Positions 1 to 11,380 of a stretch of 64,000 nt of DNA are shown here, one piece after another. The stretch lies in contig VNKQ01000009.1 of assembly GCA_016508695.1 (NCBI GenBank), positions 1,178,001 through 1,242,000 of the forward strand, written 5' to 3'. Numbering within the stretch: position 1 is the first letter of the stretch; every line of letters begins with the position of its first letter. The notes beneath the pieces were generated by a model, which worked only from the letters and a program-made list of their open reading frames with translations, had not been told where the DNA came from and made no database searches. Both the position numbers and the translations under genes were made by a program. This DNA is from Hyphodiscus hymeniophilus (Eukaryota > Ascomycota > Leotiomycetes > Helotiales > Hyphodiscaceae).

Positions 1-628
1 TGTTGTAGTATTGGATTGAAGAGGCATAATGTAGCTACGAGGAGAAGCCTGAACAGCAGCGTTGGGTCGCGTTGGGTCGAGCTCATCTCTTAGATCACTG
101 GTTACCTGCTTTTTGTTTAATGAAGAAAGAACTTTAAGAAATTCTGATCTCTGGAATCGATTTTTGATACCACTCCATTCACAGCTCTGATGCGCCTGCT
201 TGTTCCGTTACTGTACTGCTATTTTGGACAAGAAACGACTCCTAGAGATTAGAAGAATTATCGATACCAGCTTCTATTCGTTCGTTAAACAACAAAGGCA
301 ATCACAGAGGGAATGTACAAGATCCATCTGCCCAGGTCCAGTGAGACATTAGGAAGAAAAGCCATAGGATGTGCGAGTACCCCAATCGCCACCCAGCTGC
401 AACAAATGATTCGAATTTCAAGTATCGAGCAAGTCACAGGAGATTTGTATAGAAGGGGAAGCCGAATCGCTCGCCCGAACCAGGAATTGAGTATACTACT
501 CTTGATCTAAGGGATTCAATAGAGTGGATTTCAATTTGAGGTCATTCCTGACACAGAAACCGACCTTCGATGACCATCCTTCATGCTAATCATTATAGTC
601 GTGAACCACGGTTTTCAACTCCCGAAAG
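1..628. other. Flank downstream of triosephosphate isomerase, no gene seen
   Basis: I see no convincing gene here. Short open frames such as 313-510 have no recognisable composition or family resemblance. The right part should hold the 3' untranslated region of the minus-strand isomerase gene that ends at 629. Confidence 0.5.
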
Positions 629-1580
629 TCACAAGTGGCTGTTGATGATATCAACAAAAGCGGGCTTCAATGAAGCACCACCAACCAAAAATCCATCAAT
701 ATCAGTTTGCTTGCTCAGGTCCTTGCAGTTCTTCTCGCTCACACTGCCACCGTAGATGATCCTGGTCTCCTCAGCAACCTTTTCGCTGACTTCCTTCTTC
801 AACCAGGCTCTGATTGCAGCATGAACCTCCTGAGCCTGCTCGGTGCTAGCAACCTTTCCCGTTCCAATAGCCCAGATTGGCTCATAGGCAATGACGATCT
901 TGGACCAATCCTGAAGCTTGTCCTTAACAGCTTTCAACTGCGAGGTAACGACATCAATGGTTTTGTTGTTCTCCCGTTGTTCCAAGGTTTCACCGCAGCA
1001 GAGAATAACACCGATTCCACCGTCGAGAGCGGCCTTGGTCTTGGCTGCAACGAACTGGTCATCTTCTTGCAGGATCACACGGCGCTCCGAGTGGCCGAGG
1101 AGAGTCCATGTGATGTTGCTGTCCTTGAGTTGATCAACTGAGATCTCGCCGGTGAAAGCTCCATTAGGCTTGTCGAAGACATTCTGTGCAGCAACTTCGA
1201 GGCCGGGTTTGAGGTGCTCACGGGCAAGGAGGAGATATAGGGCGGGAGGAGCAATGACGACCTCTGGGGTTTCAATAATTAGCAATAAATTCTTGAAATC
1301 AACGTGTAACTCGGTATCCTATGGGCCGCTTCCTAGCTCCAGCGAGACTTCTTGTACAGGATAAAAAACTTCGACAAGAGGGAAGGATCAGGGATGGGAT
1401 TTACAAACCGACATTGGTGTCCAATTTTGCATCATTGAGATATCCAATGATCTTCTTGATGGAATCAACCGAGCCGTTCCTGTGTTGTCTATCAGCCGCA
1501 TTCAAAAATCTTCAGCGATTGACCCCGCCATGAAAGACTAACATCTTGAAGTTTCCGCCGACGAAGAATTGACGAGGCAT
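629..1580 (-). CDS. tpi1: Triosephosphate isomerase
   Basis: Glycolytic and gluconeogenic enzyme interconverting dihydroxyacetone phosphate and glyceraldehyde 3-phosphate in the cytosol. Three exons join in frame: 1580-1543, 1479-1409 and 1263-629 (minus strand), giving 247 residues, the usual size for the family. The start [16 protein letters not shown] carries the N-terminal lysine/asparagine substrate site (NFKMN). Further landmarks are the catalytic histidine in LLGHSERR, the catalytic glutamate in [15 protein letters not shown] followed by the flexible loop, and the phosphate-binding IIYGGSV and GFLVGGASL. The first intron splits the Met codon of FKMN, which is why the last long open frame alone appears to lack its N-terminus. 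Nothing is missing from the active site. Confidence 0.96.
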
Positions 1581-2705
1581 GATTGCGATTGAGCTTTGGT
1601 GAATTCGGGAATTGAAAAGGTCTGCCGGTGTCTCGTGTAGTATGTAGAAATGCTTAGGAAATGGTCAAAGTCTGGGTTTCTAAAAGAGCTATCGGTAGGA
1701 TTCGGGGGACTCAATCGATGGCCGTTGTACAGTAAATTTGGGCTGCCCCGCCATCGACGCCTCAAATCCTCAGGCTTGAACGCTTCACGTGCAGCATCAA
1801 ACTCGTCAACAACATGGATTCTGTTGCAGATTGCCCAAGCCAGTGGCTTTGAAGAATAACCTCCTTTACGTCTTGCCGTCAGCACGCCAATGGCTCCTGG
1901 ATTCTCCAAAATGCCTTGGATAATGATATTTGAATTGCACAAACATTTGAAACCACTCATTCCGTCGCTACGCGCAACTCTCAAATTCTCAATCACCCAA
2001 TCTTTTGAGACCAGGGGGTACGGGAGTATCCTTATGATTTGGAGTTGAACGTCAGTCAATAACATCCCATGTTCCATTTTGCCATACAACCAAGGCTAAA
2101 TGTTCCTGCTCGCGCTGGGGGTTGGGGCATCACCAGCCGTCGACATCAACGTGGTTCCCAATGCTTCAAGTAGACAGATGCATTGCGCCAGTGTCGTGAT
2201 TTGGCGAATCTGTGAGGCTTTCGGGCAGCACTGCAGAAGATACAGGGCTTCCCACCCCCTTGACGAAGCTCCCACTCTCTTCAGACTATGCATATATTAC
2301 TCCGCTCTGCAAGACGTGGTTCACTTTACTTATTCGAGGGGAACTTTTAGAGATGTAAGTTTGTCTTGGTTTGAAAAACTTTTAGTGTACATGACAAGCG
2401 GGTATCTGGTGTTAGAATACAAGGAAAGTCGTTAACTCATGAGCCTTTCCATTCCTCCATGTCAAAAGGCAGCTCAAGAACAGAAAAGCAGGACACATTT
2501 CAAGCATGGTAGAGGCACCCGCGGGAACCATCATGTACAAATCAACCCACCTATAAAAAACAACTTCGCTGCCGACCAAGCAGACTTGTTGGTATGAAAA
2601 AGCATGTCCAAACAACAAACGACGAAGCAGACAGGCCTCCTCCTTGCGGTCCAATTCTAGAGGAGATTTGAAGAATGCGTTGAGAACACTGGATGAACCC
2701 GATCA
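1581..2705. other. Intergenic stretch, unidentified
   Basis: This region lies upstream of the isomerase and downstream of the proline-rich protein, both on the minus strand. A 183-codon minus-strand frame at 1538-2089 overlaps the isomerase start and shows no family features. The plus-strand frame at 2100-2435 is equally anonymous. I treat the stretch as promoter of the isomerase plus 3' flank of the next gene. Confidence 0.4.
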
Positions 2706-4283
2706 TTATCGATACTCATCTCGAGTGCTATGACTGGGGGTGTAGGAGTAATGGCGAGGGTTACGCATGGGCGCAAATGGGTTTGGGTTGGTGTAGACGA
2801 TCTTGGGCTCAAGTCTTGAATCGCGGTCCATATACTCCTCAGCGTCTCGCCTCCTCCTTTCATCTCTTCGAAGGTATTCATCCTCTCGCTCGTCAACGTA
2901 CCGCACATCCTCCCTTCGGTCGACGTAACGCACTTCATCCCTTCGGTCGACGTAACGCACTTCATCCCTTCGGTCGACGTAACGCACTTCATCCACATAT
3001 CGTGGCGCAGGATCCGAATATGTACGTTCAAGACGTTCAATACGCTCAGCTGGACGTCCATATGAAACAATGGCGGCGGGTTCGGCGATCGAACGACGAG
3101 GATAGCGATCAAGACCGAATCTTTCGGCATCAGCATCGATTTTCCCTGCCTGGTACGCAGCAGCAACTGGGTCGAATGCTGGCACGGCAGCCGGGATGCC
3201 ACGTGTTGGGACATCAGGAACGTATCGAGGCACTGCACCATATGGTAAGGAGTTTCGGTGGAGTGGTTCTGGCGAATGAATTCGGTCATCCACATAGTAC
3301 TTCTTGCGGTGCTCACGTCGCCGACTTTGGCTACGTCCCTTGTGGCTATACTTCTTCGAGTGTCGATCAGAATGGCTGGAGATTGTGGTATGTTCGTCAC
3401 TAGTGTATTCAGAGTCGCTCTCAGAATCACTGCTCGAGAGATCGGAAGAGCTACTGGAGTGGTCGTTGTACTTCTTTTTCGGTCTGTTTAATTTTCCGCC
3501 GCCGCCGCCACCTCCACCGCCACCAGTGAATTTGCCTTTCCCTTTCCCTGGCATATCATTAAGATTCATGATCTCTGGCTGTCTGGGCGGCTCAGGTCGT
3601 GGAGGGGGTGGTGGTCTGTTCATTTGCTCCAGCCTGGCTTGCTTATTTCTCTCCATTGTTTGGAAGATACCAATGGAATTCACATCTTTGAGGGGAGCAC
3701 GCTTCACGTAGACCGTGATTGTTGATGTCTCTTTCTGACCTTTTTTGTTTGTGAACGTCTTTTGGTCGAGTTCGCTAAGCGTCCATTCGAAATTAGGATC
3801 ATGGTTTGAAGACATCATCTCATCCATCAGACGGGTAACCTGTCCTTGCTGGAATTGCATGAGAGCAGCCTTCTTATCCTGAACAGACCGTTTGTTTTCT
3901 TTCAACTTCTTCACCTCCCTCAAAATATCCTCTTGCGATAGCGGCTCCTTGGTGATCTCCGACTTGGCCCATGTTGACTTCTCTTTGGAGTCGCGTGGAG
4001 CAATTTTTCTGATTGTGTACGCTTCATAGTATGTCAACTTCTTCCGGCACGCATCTTCATCCGTAGGCTTGCGGGGTGTGATGTCAACGACTCTGGTGGA
4101 TTGGAATGCCTGACGTGGAGGGTGCTGAAAGCCAGCAGGTGGCGGCGGTGGTCCTGGTGGGCGTATATCCGGTCGTGGTGGCCCTCCTCCGTTCATTTGG
4201 ATGAACGGTGCGCCGCCTCCTCCTCCTTGTTGTCGTGTAGGAGCAGGGGGAGGGGGAGGGGGCCCGGGAGGCATGCCAGACAT
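2706..4283 (-). CDS. Proline-rich, low-complexity fungal protein
   Basis: A single-exon open frame of 525 codons with ATG at 4283. The N-terminus (about residues 1-65) is a polyproline and glycine-rich tract of the kind that binds SH3, WW or profilin partners. Residues about 75-215 are a charged, ordered-looking segment with YYEAYTIRKIAPRDS and a region predicted to be helical. A second polyproline run follows, then a run of ten glycines, a basic and serine-rich segment, and a C-terminal part with a 9-residue RYVDRRDEV-type repeat. The residue 75-215 block looks like a conserved fungal domain, but I cannot name it. It could be an actin or vesicle adaptor judging only by composition; that is a guess. 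Codon quality and length make it a real gene. Confidence 0.8.
   Translation of the reverse strand: MSGMPPGPPPPPPAPTRQQGGGGGAPFIQMNGGGPPRPDIRPPGPPPPPAGFQHPPRQAFQSTRVVDITPRKPTDEDACRKKLTYYEAYTIRKIAPRDSKEKSTWAKSEITKEPLSQEDILREVKKLKENKRSVQDKKAALMQFQQGQVTRLMDEMMSSNHDPNFEWTLSELDQKTFTNKKGQKETSTITVYVKRAPLKDVNSIGIFQTMERNKQARLEQMNRPPPPPRPEPPRQPEIMNLNDMPGKGKGKFTGGGGGGGGGGKLNRPKKKYNDHSSSSSDLSSSDSESDSEYTSDEHTTISSHSDRHSKKYSHKGRSQSRRREHRKKYYVDDRIHSPEPLHRNSLPYGAVPRYVPDVPTRGIPAAVPAFDPVAAAYQAGKIDADAERFGLDRYPRRSIAEPAAIVSYGRPAERIERLERTYSDPAPRYVDEVRYVDRRDEVRYVDRRDEVRYVDRREDVRYVDEREDEYLRRDERRRRDAEEYMDRDSRLEPKIVYTNPNPFAPMRNPRHYSYTPSHSTRDEYR
2894..3001 (-). repeat. 27-bp tandem repeat inside the proline-rich gene
   Basis: About four copies of a 27-bp unit occur in a row. 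The copies at 2921-2947 and 2948-2974 are identical, the one at 2894-2920 is diverged, and a partial copy follows to about 3001. The unit is three times nine, so the reading frame is kept and the protein gains RYVDRRDEV-like repeats rich in arginine and aspartate. Confidence 0.9.
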
Positions 4284-5752
4284 GATTGACGACAGTGTTG
4301 GAAATTATTGAGAAGGTAGCTTGCTAGCACACTTAGTTGTGCACTTCGAATGGGCGACGATGATGGTCAGCACGGGCAACAATGGCTGAAGGTTGTTGGA
4401 AGAAAGATGATTGACAAGGACGAGGACGATCGGGGCGCGATGGGTAGTTATGGGCGAAGAGCCCTGTGAGGCTCCAAGTACATGAAGTCCGGAACTCTTT
4501 TCTCACCAAAGATGGGCGAAAAGTAAGGCTGCAGGTGCATTCGGAAAGAAGAAGAGGGTGTGCAGAGGATACATGGAGATTTATATACCACGCTAAGCTG
4601 TGGCTTTCGGAATCCTTACCACCTGTTGTCTCTTCGAATGAGGGGTCGCCAATTGAGGCACAGCGGGTGCGAATCATTTCAATCATCGTTGGAAGAAATG
4701 CTTGCCGGTCGTGCATGCACGCCGCGCCTACTCACTTCAGGTCACCGAGTAGCTGCACGCTTACGAAGTGCACTCCGGTGCAAATCCAATAACCGCGGGT
4801 CGTCAATCAAACATTCTTATCAATAATTGACATACGAAGTACTTCATCGACATGATTGAGTCACCATTTCAGATTCCACGACAGCCAAAAGTTTCCAAAG
4901 TGGAGTTGCGACGGGCCGGTTTCTTGCGCCCGAATCGACGGGTGAAGAGGTCATGCGGAAACGCATCTGCATGAGTTCTTCCTCAACACCAATCGAGGCA
5001 ATGCAAATTGAAACAACTCCAGGCAACCAACCATGGCCCCATTTTACTGAGGTTATCTAGGGCTAGGCAGACCAAAACAAGAAGCGCAAGACATTTCGTC
5101 AAGGCAGATTTGAGTATTATTAATGCAAGCTTGAAGCTTCTCCTCAACATTAACGGAGGTCGCTATCCTTAAACTCAGCTACTCATGCAGGCGCTCGGTG
5201 TTCTGGGTTTCCCGAGCAATAATCTCGACGCAATACTGAGATAGCTTCCAACTCGAGAATGATTCAGCCAGATGGTTGGTCCCGAGAGCTGACGAAGCAT
5301 ATTGAGAAACATCGAGTCATGGTTCGATCCAGATGAGATGTCGTCTGTACTTCTGTACCGGAAGCCAAAATAAACTTCGCGCCTGGCCCGGCCCTTGTAC
5401 CGTCTAGATCGGGTAGTACGTTAGTTAGATCTGTTCACTACGTCGTTCGTTATTTTATCTAGAATACGGTACGGGTTTCACTTCCTGTTCGGAGCTCAGT
5501 TGTCGGAACGTCCTCGAATTAGTACCTCCAAGGTCACTCTTTCCATCTCAGAAGATGTGGGAGTTCACATCGCCAACTCACCGAAAAAGGCAAATTGCGA
5601 ACCACATTTGTGCATTACATTTCCCTTCTGCCTCACCGAAGAAGGGATCTAACCATCCGGAATGGCATCTTCTTGCCAACTACGAGCCACAGCAGTTGTT
5701 TCCATCACTGGCCACATCGACTCGGCCACAGCATCGTGTCTGTCGGGCGAAG
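4284..5752. other. Intergenic stretch, no gene seen
   Basis: The left part is the promoter side of the proline-rich gene. Several short open frames (for example 4333-4716 minus, 4466-4792 plus) overlap on both strands and have no coding character. I see no RNA gene here. Confidence 0.4.
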
Positions 5753-5839
5753 ATGCCATTCACCAAAGAACGCCAACTCAAAATATTGGACGCTCTAGCG
5801 TTGATGGATCTTGAAACATTGTCCAACGAATCTACTTAG
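5753..5839 (+). pseudogene. Possible 5' fragment of an NTF2/SnoaL-like gene
   Basis: A methionine at 5753 opens a peptide beginning MPFTKERQLKILDALALMD. This resembles the amphipathic N-terminal helix common in fungal SnoaL/NTF2-like proteins. The frame stops after 28 codons at 5837-5839, and no exon continuing the fold could be joined with confidence in the following 400 bases. It may be a decayed copy, or the resemblance may be accidental. The upstream in-frame extension to 5555 has no family character. Confidence 0.2.
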
Positions 5840-8800
5840 TGGTCTCTTTATCGCCCCATTACAATCGTTCGTTGGAACGGCAGCAACAAGGATGCTTACG
5901 TCTCTCTCACGATAAGGCGTCAATGTAACCTTCACTACCTGTGTCATCTCCCATGTGCATTCTATTACCCAGGGAGCTTTCTTTGCTTTTGCCACAGGGG
6001 CTGACTTGGCAGTTGGCAGCGTATTGTGCCCGTATCGTACAATATCTCTTATCATAATTCTTGGATGCTGAGACGCTAGCAGGCACAGCTTGCAGCCAGA
6101 GTTTCAAGTAATACGTGGTATTATCTCTTTCTGTTTTCAACGTTCCAAATGTTCCAATCACGACGATTGTTTTATACATGAGTTGTCATGAGGAAAGGTT
6201 CATGGCACGCCGTGTATGAGTTTCTGGTAACGCCATATGCAGCACCGCGCATCTTACACTATCAACGAAGACACATACTCCTTCTGCCTCTGCATTCGAC
6301 CGATGGAAATCAACACACTTACAGTTATGCGTTCTCCCATCGTCCATAGTCTTTCGCGTATCGTTCGATCTGGTTAAAGTCTGTCCACGAGTTAAAGATG
6401 CGGGACGACCGAGAAATCAAAGCAATCAACACCGTAACCCCGCACCTCCTACGCGTAGGTACGCACCACTGCGGATCACTTAGCCACCCCTCCATTCGTT
6501 TGACAGTGCCCCTCGAACTTCTTCCTCTCCACCCAATACCATATTCCCGGCTCAAAACTAAAGCAGCTGATCGATTTCCCATCCTATCGCTACTTTCTGG
6601 CCACTGACATCGGAAGCCACCCACACCTCCACCATTTCTCCATAGAGGGGAACTCCATCCGGGATCTTGGTACAACGTACTGGGTTTGACTGAATGTTTG
6701 TTGAGAGAGAAATCCCTGCATAGAAAGCAAAAGTGAGGCTTGCGAAGCCCATAGACTGATTACACGACATCCATATCGGCCAGTGAGGACGCTTGCTTCC
6801 TTTAAGGGAATCTACACATCCATTTTCCCCCTTTATCTCTGTGGTTAGAGATGTCGCATGATCGGACGTCCAAAGGAAAGGGAACGATAGACTGATGTAG
6901 ACTACATAAGGCATTCCGCATATGTACCAATGTGCCGGATCGATGGCGAGATGCTGTAAGACTGTTCAGGGCTTAGGAAAGTTTCCGGTGTTACAGTCCC
7001 ACAAGTAATTGCCATGACCATAAGAGTCAGATCATATACAGCGCATTGAGTAACCTCGCCAGGCTTCCTCCTCATTGGTTTCGAACAGCCGACACCGAGA
7101 CCGTGTTTCTGTACTCATTCATCGCATACACTTGCCACAAACTCTCAGAACGAGACCCAGAATCACCCCACATTGCAAAAGCAATATCGAGAATCATTCC
7201 TTCAAAATCCAACCATGCAAGTATCAAGAACGACATCGGGCATCAGTGAACAGCCAAATCAGCAATTGATTAGCATCCACATCATTGACTTATGAACTTG
7301 TCACTTAGTCAAGATCGACACCGCTCCTCACGCCGTGTTATTCACGTCTCGCCCCGTTATGCCATGCCATGCCATGCACTGTCCTGACCCGTGTTGCAGA
7401 ACAGAGCCTCATCAACTTCCACTATCAGTCTTCGCCACCCCTCACAAGCAAGCCCACGCCATGAGATTCCATTGTTTGTTGGTCTCCGAGTACAAACATG
7501 CAAATGCACCAAGGGTCCTCGAACGGCAGCGTCGCCGAGCACGAGATGAGCGAGTGCGAAAGAAAAAAGAAAAACGGGAAAGCCGGATAGCCCATCAGTT
7601 AGCTTATGCTGGCTGATCGCACACCGATCGCCATTACTCGCAGCGTGCGTACATGCGGAAAACGCCCGATCCTTCCATACCCAAGAAGGCTGGAATGGGG
7701 CGAGGAGCCGCATCGTCGCCCCGTCGATGTGGTAGTGCCTCGCCGAGTAGGGAGATCCTTGCTCTGTCTTGAACACGGTAGGTCTAAGAGGGCGTACTGC
7801 GAGAGGGAGCGAAACGAGACGAGCCGTTCCCGGTGGGCCTTGTCTTTGCCACTTCTTCTGTGCGAGGAAGAGGAGACCTTGGCTATGTTGTGGAGATCAA
7901 TGATTCTGATGGGATCACGTGATACGCCCGAGATACTAATCGTTCAGACTGGAAAGGTGTTGCTTCTAGATGACCCTTCAAGTACGAGTTGTTCCTCGCA
8001 GTCCGCTCCTCGGCCAGTTCGGGTACATCTCCCCACGACTTGAAGTCTGCCACTTGCAGATGCGAGTAGACCGTTGTTCTCCGCGCAAGTCCTGGAGCTA
8101 CCTATCCCGGGAAAATCAAGCGGCGCCTTGAAACCGTCGTCGAAACCTGGGGGCGTAAGGTGGTGTTCGGGAGCTCAGCCGACATTGAAGAATGGGACAA
8201 AAGTCAGGTCTGTCTTCAGTCGAAGTTGGATTTCCCGTCCCGGCGCGGTACGTTACCGTCCAAGGCTATCCATCGCCAGCAACAGCATTACTGTCCACCA
8301 TATCCGGAGTAATAACCTATAACAAACAGTAAACAAAGCTAAAACAAAAAATTAAGAAAGAAAATTCATAAAAAAAATAAAACGCAATAGAACACTAATA
8401 TAAACTATCGACAAGGTTGTCGACAACATTTCACTCGACAGCCATTTCGTCATCGATTCGATCATGTTATCAGCAGCGACAGCTATGTCGCTGTCGACGT
8501 TTCACGTACCCCCTGAGAGCAGTGGAATCGAAGACGGCCATGCCAATCAAAAGTCCAAGCACGTCGATGTGTAAAATGCAAAAGAGATACCAATACTCCT
8601 TCCTGCCTTGGCTTTGGCCCTCACCCCTCCTTCATTCAATATGAAGCTTCCAGAAACGGATTCGGATGGAGCTACGCGGATTGTCTGTCCAATGCGGCGT
8701 CTGGTCAGCGTGGGGTCGGTCGCTGAGATCTACTGTATTTATTAGTTTTCCAATGTGTGATGATATGTTTGTTATACGTTGCGTGGAGGTACGGCCTTGC

Positions 8801-9325
8801 GGGTAGAGGGTTTCACTACTGCTCGGTGTTCTATTCTTCCCGGTTTTTGCCTCTGCTGTTTAGGTGAGAATGGTGGAATGGTCATATTGCGGGAGACGGG
8901 AAGACGGAATAGAGAAGACCAGCGTCTCATTGCCCTAGCTACACCCTCCATTGTTCTACTCCCATCATTTATCAGCGCCAGCATGGTAGCTCGAGCGCAT
9001 TCCTTTATACAACTCCTTGATCCCCACCCTCATCGCCATCCGATCATAGAATATTAAGTATTACCCCGATAAGCCACCTCACTTCGCACATCATCCTCGC
9101 AAAGTGGACGAAAGGAAAGGACAACGATCAATATTCATCTTCTTAATCCTTCTATAACGACCGTGGTTTTCTGAACGCCTTCCCAATGCCAACTTCAAGC
9201 TCTTCATCCCCAGAAAGGCAAAACGCAGGGTATCGTGCGCGCCAAATAACGATCGACAAGAAAGTTTAATATACAAGTGCCCATTGTAGATGGAAGGATC
9301 ATGTGCACAAGCTCTATGCGGGTAT
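5840..9325. other. Gene-poor 3.5 kb stretch
   Basis: No recognisable gene or RNA was found. Open frames up to about 145 codons occur on both strands (7357-7776 minus, 7606-8043 plus, 8772-9057) but overlap one another and show no domain or motif. Nearest the right end it should hold the 3' flank of LCB2. Base composition is ordinary apart from the A-rich segment listed separately. Confidence 0.4.
8326..8403. other. A-rich segment
   Basis: About 78 bases of almost pure A with scattered T and C stand out from the surrounding roughly 50% GC sequence. It is followed by a short perfect palindrome GTTGTCGACAAC near 8415-8427. No gene signal accompanies it. It may be unremarkable intergenic DNA. 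Confidence 0.5.
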
Positions 9326-11380
9326 TCACCGTAGAGTCTGCTTGACATCCGCAACACCGTTTGCGATGACTTCTCGTAATGACCAACGAGGAGGTGTAAC
9401 AACTCCTTGTAGGCCATTAGCCTTCTGCCATTCCTTTTCCATTTCAGGTGTAACTCCGTCAGGAGGATTGTCGGCGCCGCCTGCAATACCGGTCGAAAAT
9501 TTGAGCTGAAGGACGTTGCCAATCTCATCGCAGGCTGCGAGGAGGCGGTCCATGTCGTCCTTGTTATGCGCTGCGGAAACGCAGAATCGGGCACGGGAGG
9601 AGATGAGCGGGGTAGCGGGATATCCAACAATGACAACGGAGATCTTACGGCGGAGCATTTCGTGGGAGAAGGCGGGCATCTTGGCAGGATTGTAAAGCAA
9701 GACGGGGACGATTGGCGAGTCATCGTGGCCATACACGATGAAACCGAGTCGCTTCAATCCGAGACGAAGATAACGCGAGTTAAATGCAATACGTTGAAGA
9801 CGCTCATCGCCTTGGCCGGGGACAGACTCGCCAGAGATAATCTTGAGAGCGCTCAGAATTTGCATGAGAACGGGTGGGGTGGGTGATTCGCCGTAGATAG
9901 TTGCTGCATTGGTGACTCGAAGCTTGTCAATAATGTGCTTCTCGGCTGCCACATATCCTCCGTTTGCACCGAAAGACTTTGTCAAGGTTCCCATCAAGAT
10001 ATCAATCTCAGAGGGATCAATTCCAAAATAATCGCAAACTCCACGACCTTTTGGACCAAGAGCTCCGATGGAGTGAGCTTCGTCAACAAAGAGGTTGAAC
10101 TTGTATCTCTTCTTGAGCTTCAAAAGTCCGGGCAGGTTGCACATGGTTCCCTCCATAGAGTAAAGTCCTTCAACGACAACCAGGATCTTCTTCCATGGGC
10201 GGTGAGTGCGAGGTTGTCCTTGGGAAATGACCTCTCGAAGCGTCTGCTCGAGATCGTCCATGTCGTTATGCTTGAAGGAGCTAATCATGGCACCGGAAAG
10301 ACGAGCTCCAATTCGAATCGATGCGTGGTTCAACTCATCCGAGATGATCAGAGAACCCTTGCCAACCAAAGCTGGGAAAGATGTGGCGTTTGTTGCAAAT
10401 CCCATAGAGAATACCATTGCAGATGGTTTTCCAACGAACTTCGCGATTCGGTCTTCCACTTCCAAAGCCAGATCCGTTGTACCAGAGTCTGCGCGCGGGC
10501 TGGTAGAGCTGATACCGTACTTCTTGATGGTTTCCTCAACTGCATCTGCGCATGGACCCTCCGATTGAGCAAAACCAAGGTAATTGTACGAGCTCATGTT
10601 GAGTGTCTCGGTGTATGTGCCCGTGTATTGGTAGTTTCGGTTGAAATCCTCAGTTTTTCGATCCATCAAGGTAATGTATCTTCCTGGAACGCCGGTGATT
10701 GGTCGAGCAAAGCAATCATCAATTCGCAACTTCAATCTTCGCACGTAGAAGTTGTCAAAATCGCTGTTGAGCGCAGCATATCCGTTCGCCGCCGTGAGGT
10801 GTCTGTAACGATCTGGCTTGAAGCGCTTCCCGAAGAAATCTCTAACGTGGCCGAAAATGATTAGAATGAGGTAGGAGATGTATGTCGTCAAGAGGTAGTA
10901 GTAAGGTGGTTCGTCAATAACAGGTTCTGGCCATTCTCCACCCATGTGCTTGCTCACATATCGATGGCTCTGTGCCCCGAGAGGTCCAAATTGTGCGTCT
11001 ACTCTTGCTTGTCTTTTGGCTTCCGCGACCGAAGGTGGCTGGAAGAGAGTGGTTGGGGGCTCGTCTGTATTCGCCTCGCCAGCCTTTGCAGTTGAAAGCG
11101 AGATCATCGGTAGTGACAGAGAAGGCGCGCTGATATGTGGGGACGGGTTGTTCAGGAGATATTGCTGTTGCGCCGTCACCGCCGACAGGAGTGCTGCCTG
11201 AGCAGATTGCTGCTCCTTGGTCTTTGGCGTGGAAGAGAAGAAACTGGTCAATTTGTTTCCCCTCGAATTAGATAGTCTGCGAGAGGTGGGTTTCTCCGAG
11301 GACGGCAGAGAAACCACAGTACTGGGAGAGCTGGCGAACGGGTTCCGAGGGAGTCTTTGAGGCATGATGCACTTTACCAC
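9326..11380 (-). CDS. LCB2: Serine palmitoyltransferase subunit 2 (LCB2)
   Basis: Pyridoxal-phosphate subunit of the ER enzyme that condenses L-serine with palmitoyl-CoA, the first and committed step of sphingolipid synthesis; its partner is LCB1. The uninterrupted frame is 684 codons. The N-terminal about 140 residues are serine-rich and likely cytosolic and disordered. A hydrophobic segment follows (YYLLTTYISYLILIIFGHV), then the alpha-oxoamine synthase core beginning with NYLGFA. Catalytic landmarks are the DEAHSIGALG motif and the cofactor lysine in GTLTKSFGANGGYV, which I place at about residue 468. The C-terminus ends in TPPRWSLREV as in fungal homologues. Two in-frame ATGs exist (11380 and 11365); the second, giving MPQRLPRNPF, is also plausible. 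All catalytic residues look intact. Confidence 0.96.
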   Translation of the reverse strand: MVKCIMPQRLPRNPFASSPSTVVSLPSSEKPTSRRLSNSRGNKLTSFFSSTPKTKEQQSAQAALLSAVTAQQQYLLNNPSPHISAPSLSLPMISLSTAKAGEANTDEPPTTLFQPPSVAEAKRQARVDAQFGPLGAQSHRYVSKHMGGEWPEPVIDEPPYYYLLTTYISYLILIIFGHVRDFFGKRFKPDRYRHLTAANGYAALNSDFDNFYVRRLKLRIDDCFARPITGVPGRYITLMDRKTEDFNRNYQYTGTYTETLNMSSYNYLGFAQSEGPCADAVEETIKKYGISSTSPRADSGTTDLALEVEDRIAKFVGKPSAMVFSMGFATNATSFPALVGKGSLIISDELNHASIRIGARLSGAMISSFKHNDMDDLEQTLREVISQGQPRTHRPWKKILVVVEGLYSMEGTMCNLPGLLKLKKRYKFNLFVDEAHSIGALGPKGRGVCDYFGIDPSEIDILMGTLTKSFGANGGYVAAEKHIIDKLRVTNAATIYGESPTPPVLMQILSALKIISGESVPGQGDERLQRIAFNSRYLRLGLKRLGFIVYGHDDSPIVPVLLYNPAKMPAFSHEMLRRKISVVIVGYPATPLISSRARFCVSAAHNKDDMDRLLAACDEIGNVLQLKFSTGIAGGADNPPDGVTPEMEKEWQKANGLQGVVTPPRWSLREVIANGVADVKQTLR

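Noticed and set aside
1538..2089. 183-codon minus-strand frame upstream of triosephosphate isomerase
   Set aside because: It overlaps the isomerase first exon in another frame and shows no domain or protein-like pattern; more likely promoter and leader.
5311..5345. tRNA-like GGTTCGATCC word
   Set aside because: No acceptor or anticodon stems can be paired around it.
9935..10864. 309-codon plus-strand frame inside LCB2
   Set aside because: Mirror of the LCB2 catalytic core; no independent features.
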